DNA from: J089 sp964549745
GTDB taxonomy: Bacteria > Fidelibacterota > Marinisomatia > Marinisomatales > J089
DNA length: 9,533 bases
Direction of reading: 5' to 3'
NCBI GenBank assembly: GCA_964549745.1
Contig: CAZJWP010000090.1
Span: 1 to 9,533 of the forward strand
The notes beneath the pieces were generated by a model. It was not told the DNA's origin, did no database searches, and worked only from the letters and a program-made list of their open reading frames with translations. Below are positions 1 through 6,671 of the stretch, in pieces (position 1 is the stretch's first letter; every line of letters starts with the position of its first letter). The position numbers and the translations under genes are program-made.

Positions 1-626
1 GTTTCCACACCACGGATTACAAACTGGACGGCAATCACCATCAGAATCAAACCCATGATTCGCTGAAAGACACGCATCCCGGTTGCACCGAGTCGTTTGG
101 AAAGTTCGTTGCCTCCGCGGAAAATCAAATATACGGATAACAATACAACCACAATCGCAAATACAAGCAAGACATAATGAACCACATTTTCAGCTTTGCT
201 TGATAACAACATGGCAGCAGTGATCGCCCCCGGACCGGTGATAATCGGTATTCCGATGGGACTGATCGCAATGTCATCACTGTCCAGGCTTTCTTCTTGT
301 TCCTTCGGTGTTGTTCGCGAACGACCCACCTGAGCTTCCATCATCCTCAGGCCGCTTCGAAAGAAAATAATTCCGCCCATGATTTGAAACGCTTCAATGG
401 TGATTCCATAGACTTTAAAGATCAATGATCCCAATAACGCAAATATCAAAAGTGTACCGCCTGCAGCGATAATGCCTTTTCGCGCAATGCGAGTCCGTTC
501 CGGTTTTGAGAATCGTTCCGTTAAAACAATAAAGATGGGAGTGATTCCCAACGGATTGATCAACGTGAACAATGTCGTAAGACAGAGAAGAAAATAGTCC
601 AGATTGTTGGTCAGAAAAGCGTGCAT
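1..626 (-). CDS. MarC-family integral membrane protein, C-terminal end cut by window edge
   Basis: The reading frame starts at ATG 626 and stays open to the left edge, giving 208 codons without a stop. The family is usually about 195-215 residues, so only a few residues are probably missing. Family marks are NPLG near residues 24-27, the block SPIGIPIITGPGAI at 122-135, and RIMGLILMVIAVQF at 189-202. About six hydrophobic stretches are visible (near 11-34, 50-70, 76-90, 120-140, 148-168 and 187-206), with a charged acidic loop around 108-118, so it is an inner-membrane protein. MarC was once linked to multiple antibiotic resistance in E. coli, but that role was later withdrawn and the function is unknown; no transport substrate should be assumed. 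The start lies two bases after the argS stop with no strong Shine-Dalgarno sequence, so it is likely translated by coupling at the end of the operon. Family call is firm, function unknown. Confidence 0.93.
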   Translation of the reverse strand, partial: MHAFLTNNLDYFLLCLTTLFTLINPLGITPIFIVLTERFSKPERTRIARKGIIAAGGTLLIFALLGSLIFKVYGITIEAFQIMGGIIFFRSGLRMMEAQVGRSRTTPKEQEESLDSDDIAISPIGIPIITGPGAITAAMLLSSKAENVVHYVLLVFAIVVVLLSVYLIFRGGNELSKRLGATGMRVFQRIMGLILMVIAVQFVIRGVE

Positions 627-628
627 CT

Positions 629-2257
629 CTACATCCGTTCCGGAGCTTGAATGCCCAGAATCCCCAATCCGTTTTTCAGGACAGATTTTACCGCACTCAC
701 CACTGCCAATCGTGATTGTGATAATTCCTTGTCCTCCGTAACGACTCTACACACTGTGTAAAACTTATGAAATGCAGTCGCCAGTGTTTGCAGACTTTGA
801 GCGATCACCTGCGGTTCAAGTGAATCAAGTGCAGATTCCCAGATTTGTGGAATGCGGCTCAATTCTTTCAGCAGTTGAATTTCTTCTTCCGTATCTAATC
901 GTTCAGGATCGAAATCCGTCTTGACTTCCAAATCAAATGCTTTGGCATGTACCAGAATATTCGCCGTTCGTGCATGAGCATATTGTAAATAATAGACCGG
1001 ATTTTTCTCCGATTGATCCTCCGCTAAATCCAGGTCAAAATTTAAATGGCTGTTCATACCGCGCATGACGAAAAAATAGCGCACAACATCCACACCAATG
1101 CGATCGGTTAATTCATCCAATGTAACATAGTTGGCTTTGCGCGTAGACATCTTTAGTACGGCTCCGTCCTGTATCAACGTCACAAATTGATGGATTAATA
1201 CACGCATACGATTTAAATCATATCCCAGGATTTTTAACACAGATTGTACATCCGGATACGTGGCTACATGATCGGCGCCAAAAATATCGATGATTAGATC
1301 GTAATCCCGATCAAATTTGTTTCGATGATAAGCCATATCCGGGAGCCGGTAGGTCGGTTCTCCTGTACTTTTAATCAGAACCGTATCCCGGTCTTTCCCC
1401 AATTCTGTGGTCTTCAACCAGGTGGCTCCTTCTTTCTCATAAACCAGGTTTCGTTCACGCAATTCAGCCAATACCTGCTCAATCGCTCCACTGTCATAGA
1501 ATGATTTTTCATTGGAAAAAACCTTGTGTCGGACGCCCAGTCTTTCAAGTGTGGCTTTAATATCGCCGAATATAGTCTGCTCGGTGACTGTACGGAATTC
1601 CTTGGCTTCCGGTGGCAGATCTGAACCGGATATATCCAGGATATCTTTAGCAATATCACGAATATATTCCCCCTGATACCCGTCTTCCGGAAATTCGGAC
1701 GGCTGACCGGTTAGTTCCCGGTATCGTGCCTCCACGGAAGCGGCCAGGACGCGCATCTGACGGCCGGCATCGTTGTAGTAATATTCACGTTCAACTTCAT
1801 AGCCGTGCCATTCCAAAATAGAAGCAACCGTATCACCCAGGATCGATTGCCGCCCATGTCCAACGGTTAACGGACCGGTGGGATTGGCGCTTACAAATTC
1901 AACATTTGCCCTTTTTCCAGTTCCAATCCCGGAACGTCCGAAGTTTTCCGGATCGTCCAAAATCGTTCGCAGAATGTTATAATAGTATTGCGGCGATAAA
2001 GTAAAATTGATAAACCCGGGAGGTGTGACGGTTGTCTTTGAAATGATATTTTCAGTAAAGGACAGGTTTTCTATAATCTTCCGGGCCAGATCAATCGGTT
2101 TCTGCTTCGCCACTTTGGCCAGGGCCAGGGCTGCATTGGACGCATAGTCGCCAAATTCGGGATTTTTCGGAGGAAGTATTTGTGCGGAATCAAGGCTCAA
2201 TCCGATGGACTGAACCGCCTTAATTACAGCGTCATTCAGAATTTTCCGGGGATTCAT
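629..2257 (-). CDS. argS: Arginyl-tRNA synthetase
   Basis: Cytoplasmic class I aminoacyl-tRNA synthetase that charges tRNA-Arg using ATP. At 542 residues it is near the usual 550-590. Residues 1 to about 88 form the N-terminal additional domain that recognises the tRNA elbow. The catalytic core has the family block SANPTGPL followed by a HIGH-type signature TVGH at 131-134, in which the first His is Thr. The KMSKS-type loop reads KMSTR at 369-373. From about 420 a DALR-type helical anticodon-binding domain begins with VYYLQYAHAR and runs to the C-terminal Met, the usual last residue for this enzyme. The ATG at 2257 is preceded at 7 bases by GGAAGAG, which supports this start. The first 26 bases overlap the end of rsfS in another frame, so coupling is likely. 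It is followed two bases later by the MarC gene. Confidence 0.98.
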   Translation of the reverse strand: MNPRKILNDAVIKAVQSIGLSLDSAQILPPKNPEFGDYASNAALALAKVAKQKPIDLARKIIENLSFTENIISKTTVTPPGFINFTLSPQYYYNILRTILDDPENFGRSGIGTGKRANVEFVSANPTGPLTVGHGRQSILGDTVASILEWHGYEVEREYYYNDAGRQMRVLAASVEARYRELTGQPSEFPEDGYQGEYIRDIAKDILDISGSDLPPEAKEFRTVTEQTIFGDIKATLERLGVRHKVFSNEKSFYDSGAIEQVLAELRERNLVYEKEGATWLKTTELGKDRDTVLIKSTGEPTYRLPDMAYHRNKFDRDYDLIIDIFGADHVATYPDVQSVLKILGYDLNRMRVLIHQFVTLIQDGAVLKMSTRKANYVTLDELTDRIGVDVVRYFFVMRGMNSHLNFDLDLAEDQSEKNPVYYLQYAHARTANILVHAKAFDLEVKTDFDPERLDTEEEIQLLKELSRIPQIWESALDSLEPQVIAQSLQTLATAFHKFYTVCRVVTEDKELSQSRLAVVSAVKSVLKNGLGILGIQAPERM

Positions 2258-2612
2258 CCGTCAACTCTTCCACAGGCGCATCCGCCCAAAGTTTTTCAAT
2301 ATTGTAATAATTACGGTCCCGTGTACGCAATACGTGAACCACTACATTTATATAGTCCAATAATATCCAGCGCATTTGTTGAGCGCCTTCAATGTGCGCC
2401 GGTTTATGCGGTGTTCCCCGTCGGATGGAATCGGCAATGGCTTTGACCTGAACATCGGTGTCTGCGGAACAAATGATAAAATAATCGGTCATTGTGGTCA
2501 CCTCCCGCACATCGATGAGCAACACGTTCTCAGCCTTCTTTTCCAAGGCAAGAGAACCAATCAGGCGGGCAAGGATTTCCGGGGAATCCGGACTGGGTTT
2601 GGACGAACTCAA
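2232..2612 (-). CDS. rsfS: Ribosome silencing factor RsfS (Iojap/DUF143 family)
   Basis: RsfS binds ribosomal protein uL14 on the large subunit and blocks joining with the 30S subunit, slowing translation in stationary phase or starvation. The 126-residue protein shows the family core in order: LLIDVREVTTMTDYFIICSA (about 31-50), a QVKAIADSIRR helix, KPAHIEG, and WILLDYINVVVHVL followed by YYNIEKLWADAP near the end. A short acidic tail follows. The start is a TTG at 2612, one base after the stop of the LytR_C gene. No other start codon lies between it and the upstream in-frame stop, and starting later would cut the first helix. There is no clear Shine-Dalgarno sequence, so translation probably depends on coupling. 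The usual neighbour nadD is not here. The last 26 bases overlap argS. Confidence 0.96.
   Translation of the reverse strand: MSSSKPSPDSPEILARLIGSLALEKKAENVLLIDVREVTTMTDYFIICSADTDVQVKAIADSIRRGTPHKPAHIEGAQQMRWILLDYINVVVHVLRTRDRNYYNIEKLWADAPVEELTDESPENSE
2265..2271 (-). promoter_or_regulatory. Ribosome binding site of argS inside rsfS
   Basis: GGAAGAG lies 7 bases before ATG 2257, within the coding sequence for the acidic tail of RsfS. It supports the annotated argS start and so a real 26-base overlap between the two genes. Confidence 0.65.
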
Positions 2613-2613
2613 A

Positions 2614-3180
2614 TCAGAAAATGGTTTTTAAATATTCAACTACCGATGGAATTGACGCATAATCTTTTCCAACAATGATGGTACAATCCACATCGGATTC
2701 CGAAGCAGGTTCAATTTTAATTCGGGAGCGGTCTTTGAGATTAAATCCAAATGATAGAGCAACCTTTTGAAGCGCATCTACATTTTCATTCCGTGAAATG
2801 ATCAGCGTTTTTTTATGGTCGAACGTGGACGCATTTTCAGATCGGACCACATCGATATGTTGGGTTCGAAGAAAATCTGACATTTTGCCGGCGACACCTT
2901 TTTCTCCGCAACCATTAAGGACTTCCACCTGAATATCCAGAATCGGATTTTCCGCATAGGCTTCGGCGGCCAGCTTCGGCGGCGCCGGTGATAAATCCGG
3001 CATGGGAACTCGTCGTGTACTGTCTTTTTGGGAATAAGAATAAATAAATACCAGGATTAACAGGGATAAAACCCCGATAACTCCGTTCAATACATTATTC
3101 TGCCACTGCCCTTTTTTTCGTTTACGTGAAGGTGTGGATTGGAAAAGTGAAAAGCGTGATTTAGCTTTTTTCGCGGCCAT
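2614..3180 (-). CDS. LytR_C-domain single-pass membrane protein
   Basis: The 188-residue protein has a strongly basic N-terminus (1-23), one transmembrane helix at about 29-50, a Pro/Ala-rich linker (58-75) and a C-terminal domain at about 83-172 of the LytR_C type. The domain opens with VEVLNGCGEKGVAGKMSDFL, the usual V-x-V-L-N-G-x-G start of that family. By the positive-inside rule the domain should face the periplasm. LytR_C is often attached to LytR-CpsA-Psr ligases that link polymers to peptidoglycan, but that catalytic domain is absent, so only a binding or envelope-associated role can be suggested. A Cys in the NGCG loop and another at 166 could pair outside the cytoplasm. The ATG is two bases after the stop of the upstream secreted-protein gene and lacks a clear Shine-Dalgarno sequence, which suggests coupled translation. 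Confidence 0.85.
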   Translation of the reverse strand: MAAKKAKSRFSLFQSTPSRKRKKGQWQNNVLNGVIGVLSLLILVFIYSYSQKDSTRRVPMPDLSPAPPKLAAEAYAENPILDIQVEVLNGCGEKGVAGKMSDFLRTQHIDVVRSENASTFDHKKTLIISRNENVDALQKVALSFGFNLKDRSRIKIEPASESDVDCTIIVGKDYASIPSVVEYLKTIF

Positions 3181-3182
3181 AT

Positions 3183-3668
3183 TTACCGGAGGAATAAAGG
3201 AGATGAGCTACGGGTCATATATGGAGAATAAGACGAGTACTGTGAATAGGGATAGTACGGAGTCTTCATAAATGAAATCTGAAAACTGGAATGTTCAGTA
3301 GGCTGAAAATTCAATTGCGCACCATAGCCGACCTGATTCATGGAAAGCCCGCTTTGTTGCATTCCGGAACTCAAACTGGATTGAGTAATCATAAGCACCG
3401 TATTCAATGAAAGATTCGGACGAATCTGAAAAGACATCGTGTTTGTATAGGCTCCTAATCCGATCGATCCTGCTCCCGTTGACAGCATTGAATAGGAAAA
3501 CGAATGGTTCATGGAAAATCGATTGGGTGAAAATAACGGTGTAATTGAATTATTGGTGTTGAATAATTGATCGGGGATAGTCGATTCATTTATATCGGAT
3601 TTGAGTTGCCCGAAACTGAGTGCCGTCACCGAAACCAGAACCATGATCTTAATCGTGAATGTTTTCAT
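3183..3668 (-). CDS. Small secreted protein of unknown function
   Basis: I do not recognise a named family. The 161-residue product has a clean signal peptide: MKTFTIKI, a hydrophobic core to about residue 18, and a probable cleavage after ALSFG with Gln21 as the next residue. There is no Cys at the cleavage site, so it is not a lipoprotein. The mature part has alternating polar and hydrophobic residues rich in Ser, Asn, Thr and Met (for example MNHSFSYSM and YTNTMSFQIRPNLSLNTVLM), as in short outer-membrane beta-strand proteins, and contains no Cys. It ends in a Tyr/Ser/Pro-rich tail (about 138-158). The ATG lies inside the end of glmU (20-base overlap, different frame) and is preceded at 6 bases by AGGA. 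A periplasmic or outer-membrane location is inferred; the activity is unknown. Confidence 0.82.
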   Translation of the reverse strand: MKTFTIKIMVLVSVTALSFGQLKSDINESTIPDQLFNTNNSITPLFSPNRFSMNHSFSYSMLSTGAGSIGLGAYTNTMSFQIRPNLSLNTVLMITQSSLSSGMQQSGLSMNQVGYGAQLNFQPTEHSSFQISFMKTPYYPYSQYSSYSPYMTRSSSPLFLR

Positions 3669-4404
3669 AGCGCGTCCTGAAAATACGATTTATTTCTTTA
3701 AGTTGCTCCGGCGTATTTACGCCTTGAATTTCCATTGGGTCGGCTAAAACTTCCAATCCCACATGTTCCCCTTGTTCCACCAGAATTGGAAGTACATCCG
3801 GAAGGTAATATTCCTGCTGCACATTATTGTTTTTGACCTGTTTTAACGCTTCAAAAAGATGCGCAATCCGGAAAATGTAAATCCCCGCATTGATCTCGTG
3901 GATTTTTTTCTCCTCCAATGTGCAATCTTTATCTTCTACAATCCGTAAAAGTTCCGACTGTTCATTCCGGACGATCCGGCCATAGCCGGACGGGTCCGAA
4001 AAATTAGCTGTTAGTAAGGTCGCCGCGCGATGGGAACTCCCATGACTTTGGATGAGCGCTTCCAGTGTTTTCTGCCGCAGCAAAGGTACATCACCGGAGA
4101 GGACCAGCAAATCACCATCGCTACCCTTTACCAACGGTTCCACTTGTTGAACCGCGTGGCCGGTTCCTAATTGCGGTTCCTGAACCACCCATTGTGTTTC
4201 CGTACTTTTAATGGCATCAATCACCCTTTCCTTTTGATGGCCGATGATTGCAATCACCTGATCAGCGCCAATGTCTTCAGCCAAATGGACTACATGGATC
4301 AGCATGGGTTCACCACCCACAGGATGGAGAACTTTCGGTAAATCCGATTTCATGCGGGTGCCTTTTCCGGCAGCTAAAATGGCAACAGTCAATTTTAGGT
4401 TCAA
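3649..4404 (-). CDS. glmU: UDP-N-acetylglucosamine pyrophosphorylase, GlmU uridyltransferase domain only
   Basis: The protein should make UDP-GlcNAc from UTP and GlcNAc-1-phosphate, the precursor for peptidoglycan and lipopolysaccharide, in the cytoplasm. It has the nucleotidyltransferase loop LAAGKGTRM (10-18), QLGTGHAV (78-85), the metal-binding Asp105 in LSGDVPLL, GYGRIVR (140-146), EINAGIY (170-176), QEYYLPD (197-203) and the metal-ligand Asn230 in GVN. These match the E. coli GlmU N-terminal domain. At 251 residues it stops where the left-handed beta-helix acetyltransferase half (about 200 more residues, hexapeptide repeats) would begin, and the next frame encodes an unrelated secreted protein. 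GlcN-1-P acetylation must therefore come from another gene. The start is TTG 4404, which overlaps the mnmA stop by 4 bases and has AGGAAG 7 bases upstream. A second TTG four codons later is possible but less well placed. Confidence 0.92.
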   Translation of the reverse strand: MNLKLTVAILAAGKGTRMKSDLPKVLHPVGGEPMLIHVVHLAEDIGADQVIAIIGHQKERVIDAIKSTETQWVVQEPQLGTGHAVQQVEPLVKGSDGDLLVLSGDVPLLRQKTLEALIQSHGSSHRAATLLTANFSDPSGYGRIVRNEQSELLRIVEDKDCTLEEKKIHEINAGIYIFRIAHLFEALKQVKNNNVQQEYYLPDVLPILVEQGEHVGLEVLADPMEIQGVNTPEQLKEINRIFRTRYENIHD

Positions 4405-5510
4405 TGGGTTGCTTCCTGTAATTGTGGTGTGGCGGCCTTTTCAATAATTGCGCCGCCCAAGCATACATCATCCCGGTACAAGACTACCGATTGTCCCGGT
4501 GCTACTGCAAACTGGGGTTCGGCAAATTCAATTTCAATACCAGACTCATTTTGTTTAATAATACGGCAGGTCTGATCGGATTGACGGTAACGCACCTTTG
4601 CTGTGTATTCCTGATCAATTTTTGGCGGAGATCCTTCAATCCAGTGAACCTGATTCGCCGCCAGTCCGGTGGAATACAGTGCCGGGTTTTTCTGACCCTG
4701 GACAACCACCAGTTCATTTTTGTCCAGCCGCTTTTCCGCCACATACCAGGGCAATTCCGGCGCACCTTTTTTACCGCCAATCCCCAGTCCCTGCCGCTGA
4801 CCCAAAGTGTAGAACATTAATCCATTGTGATGCCCAAATATCTTTCCGTCCATGTCTACAATATCGCCTGGTTTAGCTGGAATGTAAGTTGCCAGAAATT
4901 CACTGAATTTTCGTTCGCCAATAAAGCAAATACCGGTACTGTCCTTTTTCTTCGCATTAGGCAGCCCGGCCTTTTGCGCAAGCGCTCGAACTTCCGGTTT
5001 AGTCAAATCACCTAGTGGAAAAAGGACTTTTTGCAGTGCTTTCTGAGTTAACAAATACAAAAAGTAACTCTGATCTTTCCCGGTATCTTTGCCTTTTAAT
5101 AATTGCACTGAATTGCCGTTCTCTCTGACCCGGGCGTAATGACCGGTGGCAATTTTATCGGCGCCCAGTTTTAGGGCATAATCCAGGAAAACTTTGAACT
5201 TGATCTCCCGATTACAAAGTACATCCGGATTGGGCGTCCGGCCGGCTCTGTATTCATCTAAAAAATAAGTAAAAACGTTCTCCCAATATTCTTTTGAAAA
5301 ATTGACACTGTGAAGCGGTAAATCCAGAACTTCGGCAGCCTGCAATGCATCCACATAATCGGCTTCGGATGAACATGCGGGGTTGTCCGCTTCGTCTTCC
5401 CAGTTTTTCATAAAAATGCACTGGACATCGTAACCCTGTTCTTTTAACAGCATCGCAGCTACGGCGCTGTCTACGCCGCCACTCATTCCAACCACAATCT
5501 TCGGACCCAT
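4401..5510 (-). CDS. mnmA: tRNA-specific 2-thiouridylase MnmA
   Basis: MnmA activates U34 of tRNA-Lys, -Glu and -Gln with ATP and inserts sulfur to give 2-thiouridine, which improves decoding and frame keeping. The 369-residue length is normal. The PP-loop SGGVDSA lies at 10-16. The acid and first catalytic Cys are in NPDVLC (Asp96 and Cys99), and the persulfide-accepting Cys195 is in STGICFIGER; both cysteines are present, so the enzyme should be active. The tRNA-binding block GKDQSYFLY and the FYTLGQRQGLGIGG segment precede a C-terminal beta-barrel domain ending in LGGAIIEKA. The ATG is one base after the stop of the cysteine desulfurase gene with no good Shine-Dalgarno sequence, so coupled translation is likely. 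The partner desulfurase directly upstream is the probable sulfur source. Confidence 0.98.
   Translation of the reverse strand: MGPKIVVGMSGGVDSAVAAMLLKEQGYDVQCIFMKNWEDEADNPACSSEADYVDALQAAEVLDLPLHSVNFSKEYWENVFTYFLDEYRAGRTPNPDVLCNREIKFKVFLDYALKLGADKIATGHYARVRENGNSVQLLKGKDTGKDQSYFLYLLTQKALQKVLFPLGDLTKPEVRALAQKAGLPNAKKKDSTGICFIGERKFSEFLATYIPAKPGDIVDMDGKIFGHHNGLMFYTLGQRQGLGIGGKKGAPELPWYVAEKRLDKNELVVVQGQKNPALYSTGLAANQVHWIEGSPPKIDQEYTAKVRYRQSDQTCRIIKQNESGIEIEFAEPQFAVAPGQSVVLYRDDVCLGGAIIEKAATPQLQEATH
4412..4417 (-). promoter_or_regulatory. Ribosome binding site deciding the TTG start of glmU
   Basis: AGGAAG sits inside the end of mnmA, 7 bases before TTG 4404. It favours this TTG over the next one four codons downstream, and ties glmU translation to the terminating mnmA ribosomes through a TTGA start/stop overlap. 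Confidence 0.65.
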
Positions 5511-5511
5511 A

Positions 5512-6624
5512 TCAGCCGGTTTGCTTACACAGTTTAATCAGGGCATCGGCTAACATCTGAACTTCTTTCAGTGTATTTTCCTTCCCAAAACTAATCCGCA
5601 GTGTCCGTTGATTTGCCTCATTTGACAAACCAATGGCTTGGAGTACACTTGAGGGTTTTACGGTGCCCGATGAACAGGCCGATCCGCTGGATACGGCCAG
5701 TCCCTTCAAATCCAGTTGGATCAGGGCAATGTCCGATGTTGGATTTGGTACCGTCAGGGAAACCAGTCCCGGTAAATGATTTTCCGGATCACCGTTGAAT
5801 CGAAGATTCGGAATTCCGGCTTTTACTTTTTTACGAAAAGCGGACTCAAGTTCTGACAAATGTTTTCCATATCCTTTTGCAGCTTTTTCCGCAGCCAAAC
5901 CCATGGCAGCAATACCGGGAACGTTTTCTGTCCCGGCCCGAAGTTTTCGCTCCTGTCCGCCGCCAATGATAAGCGGATGCAGTTTAATTCCCTGCCGGAT
6001 ATATAACGCACCCACACCTTTCGGACCGTAAAATTTATGCGCCGACAAAGAAAGTAAATCCACACCCAATTCATCCACATTTATTGGATATTTTCCAAGA
6101 ACTTGTACAGCATCCGTATGGAATAAAATTTTGTTATCCCTGGCGATGGCGCTGATTTCGCAAAGCGGTTCCAGAGTGCCGATTTCGTTATTGGCCATCA
6201 TAATTGAAATCAAACCTGTGTCCGGTCGGATCGCTTTCGCCACGTCATCGGGCGAAACCCGCCCGAATGAATCCACCGGAACAAGGGTATATGAAACACC
6301 AAAATTCTTTAGTTGTTTAAGCGTCGTTAAAATTGCCGGATGCTCGATGGCACTGGTAACGACATGTTTTTTGCCGGTATGCAATCGATTCCACAAAACC
6401 AGGTTGTTGGATTCGGAACCGCCGCCGGTAAAAATAATCTCCAGCGAATTTGCACCCAATGCGTGTGCCACCTGCTTCCGTGCCGACTCGATACGGCTTC
6501 GGGCTTTTCGGCCAAAGGCATGCGTACTGGATGGATTCCCAAAATCTTCGGACTGAACTTCCAGAAGCAGTTTTAAAACATGGGAATCAATAGGCGTGGT
6601 TGCGCTGTGATCAAAATAGGGCAT
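5512..6624 (-). CDS. iscS: Cysteine desulfurase (NifS/IscS family)
   Basis: A PLP-dependent enzyme that takes sulfur from L-cysteine as an enzyme-bound persulfide and leaves alanine. The 370 residues show FDHSATTP at 4-11, FTGGGSESNN (65-74), His95 in AIEHPA for cofactor stacking, Asp171 and Gln174 in HTDAVQ, the PLP lysine Lys197 in SAHKFYGPKG, RAGTEN (229-234), and the active-site Cys317 in SSGSACSSG. The ATG has GGAG 5 bases upstream. It is immediately followed by mnmA, the arrangement known for B. subtilis YrvO, which passes sulfur straight to MnmA without Tus relay proteins; the same dedicated role is inferred here. There is no iscU, iscA or iscR in the window, so a general Fe-S role cannot be argued from context. 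Which paralogue type it is (IscS or NifS/YrvO) is not settled by sequence alone. Confidence 0.95.
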   Translation of the reverse strand: MPYFDHSATTPIDSHVLKLLLEVQSEDFGNPSSTHAFGRKARSRIESARKQVAHALGANSLEIIFTGGGSESNNLVLWNRLHTGKKHVVTSAIEHPAILTTLKQLKNFGVSYTLVPVDSFGRVSPDDVAKAIRPDTGLISIMMANNEIGTLEPLCEISAIARDNKILFHTDAVQVLGKYPINVDELGVDLLSLSAHKFYGPKGVGALYIRQGIKLHPLIIGGGQERKLRAGTENVPGIAAMGLAAEKAAKGYGKHLSELESAFRKKVKAGIPNLRFNGDPENHLPGLVSLTVPNPTSDIALIQLDLKGLAVSSGSACSSGTVKPSSVLQAIGLSNEANQRTLRISFGKENTLKEVQMLADALIKLCKQTG

Positions 6625-6671
6625 CGTTGCTCCAAATGGGCGGAAAAATTACGGAGATAGAAAGAAGGATG

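Noticed and set aside
2180..2678. Plus-strand frames across the rsfS region
   Set aside because: They are antisense to RsfS and the starts of argS and the LytR_C gene, with no recognisable domain.
4422..4876. Plus-strand open frames opposite mnmA, and similar ones opposite the desulfurase gene (5601-6576)
   Set aside because: They lie antisense to genes with complete family motifs, have unusual composition (rich in Pro, Arg, Cys or Phe) and lack ribosome binding sites, so they are shadows of the real genes.
6625..6671. Possible internal promoter or terminator in the 47-base gap before the desulfurase gene
   Set aside because: Apart from the GGAG ribosome binding site I see no paired -35/-10 boxes and no stem followed by T residues, so nothing is called.
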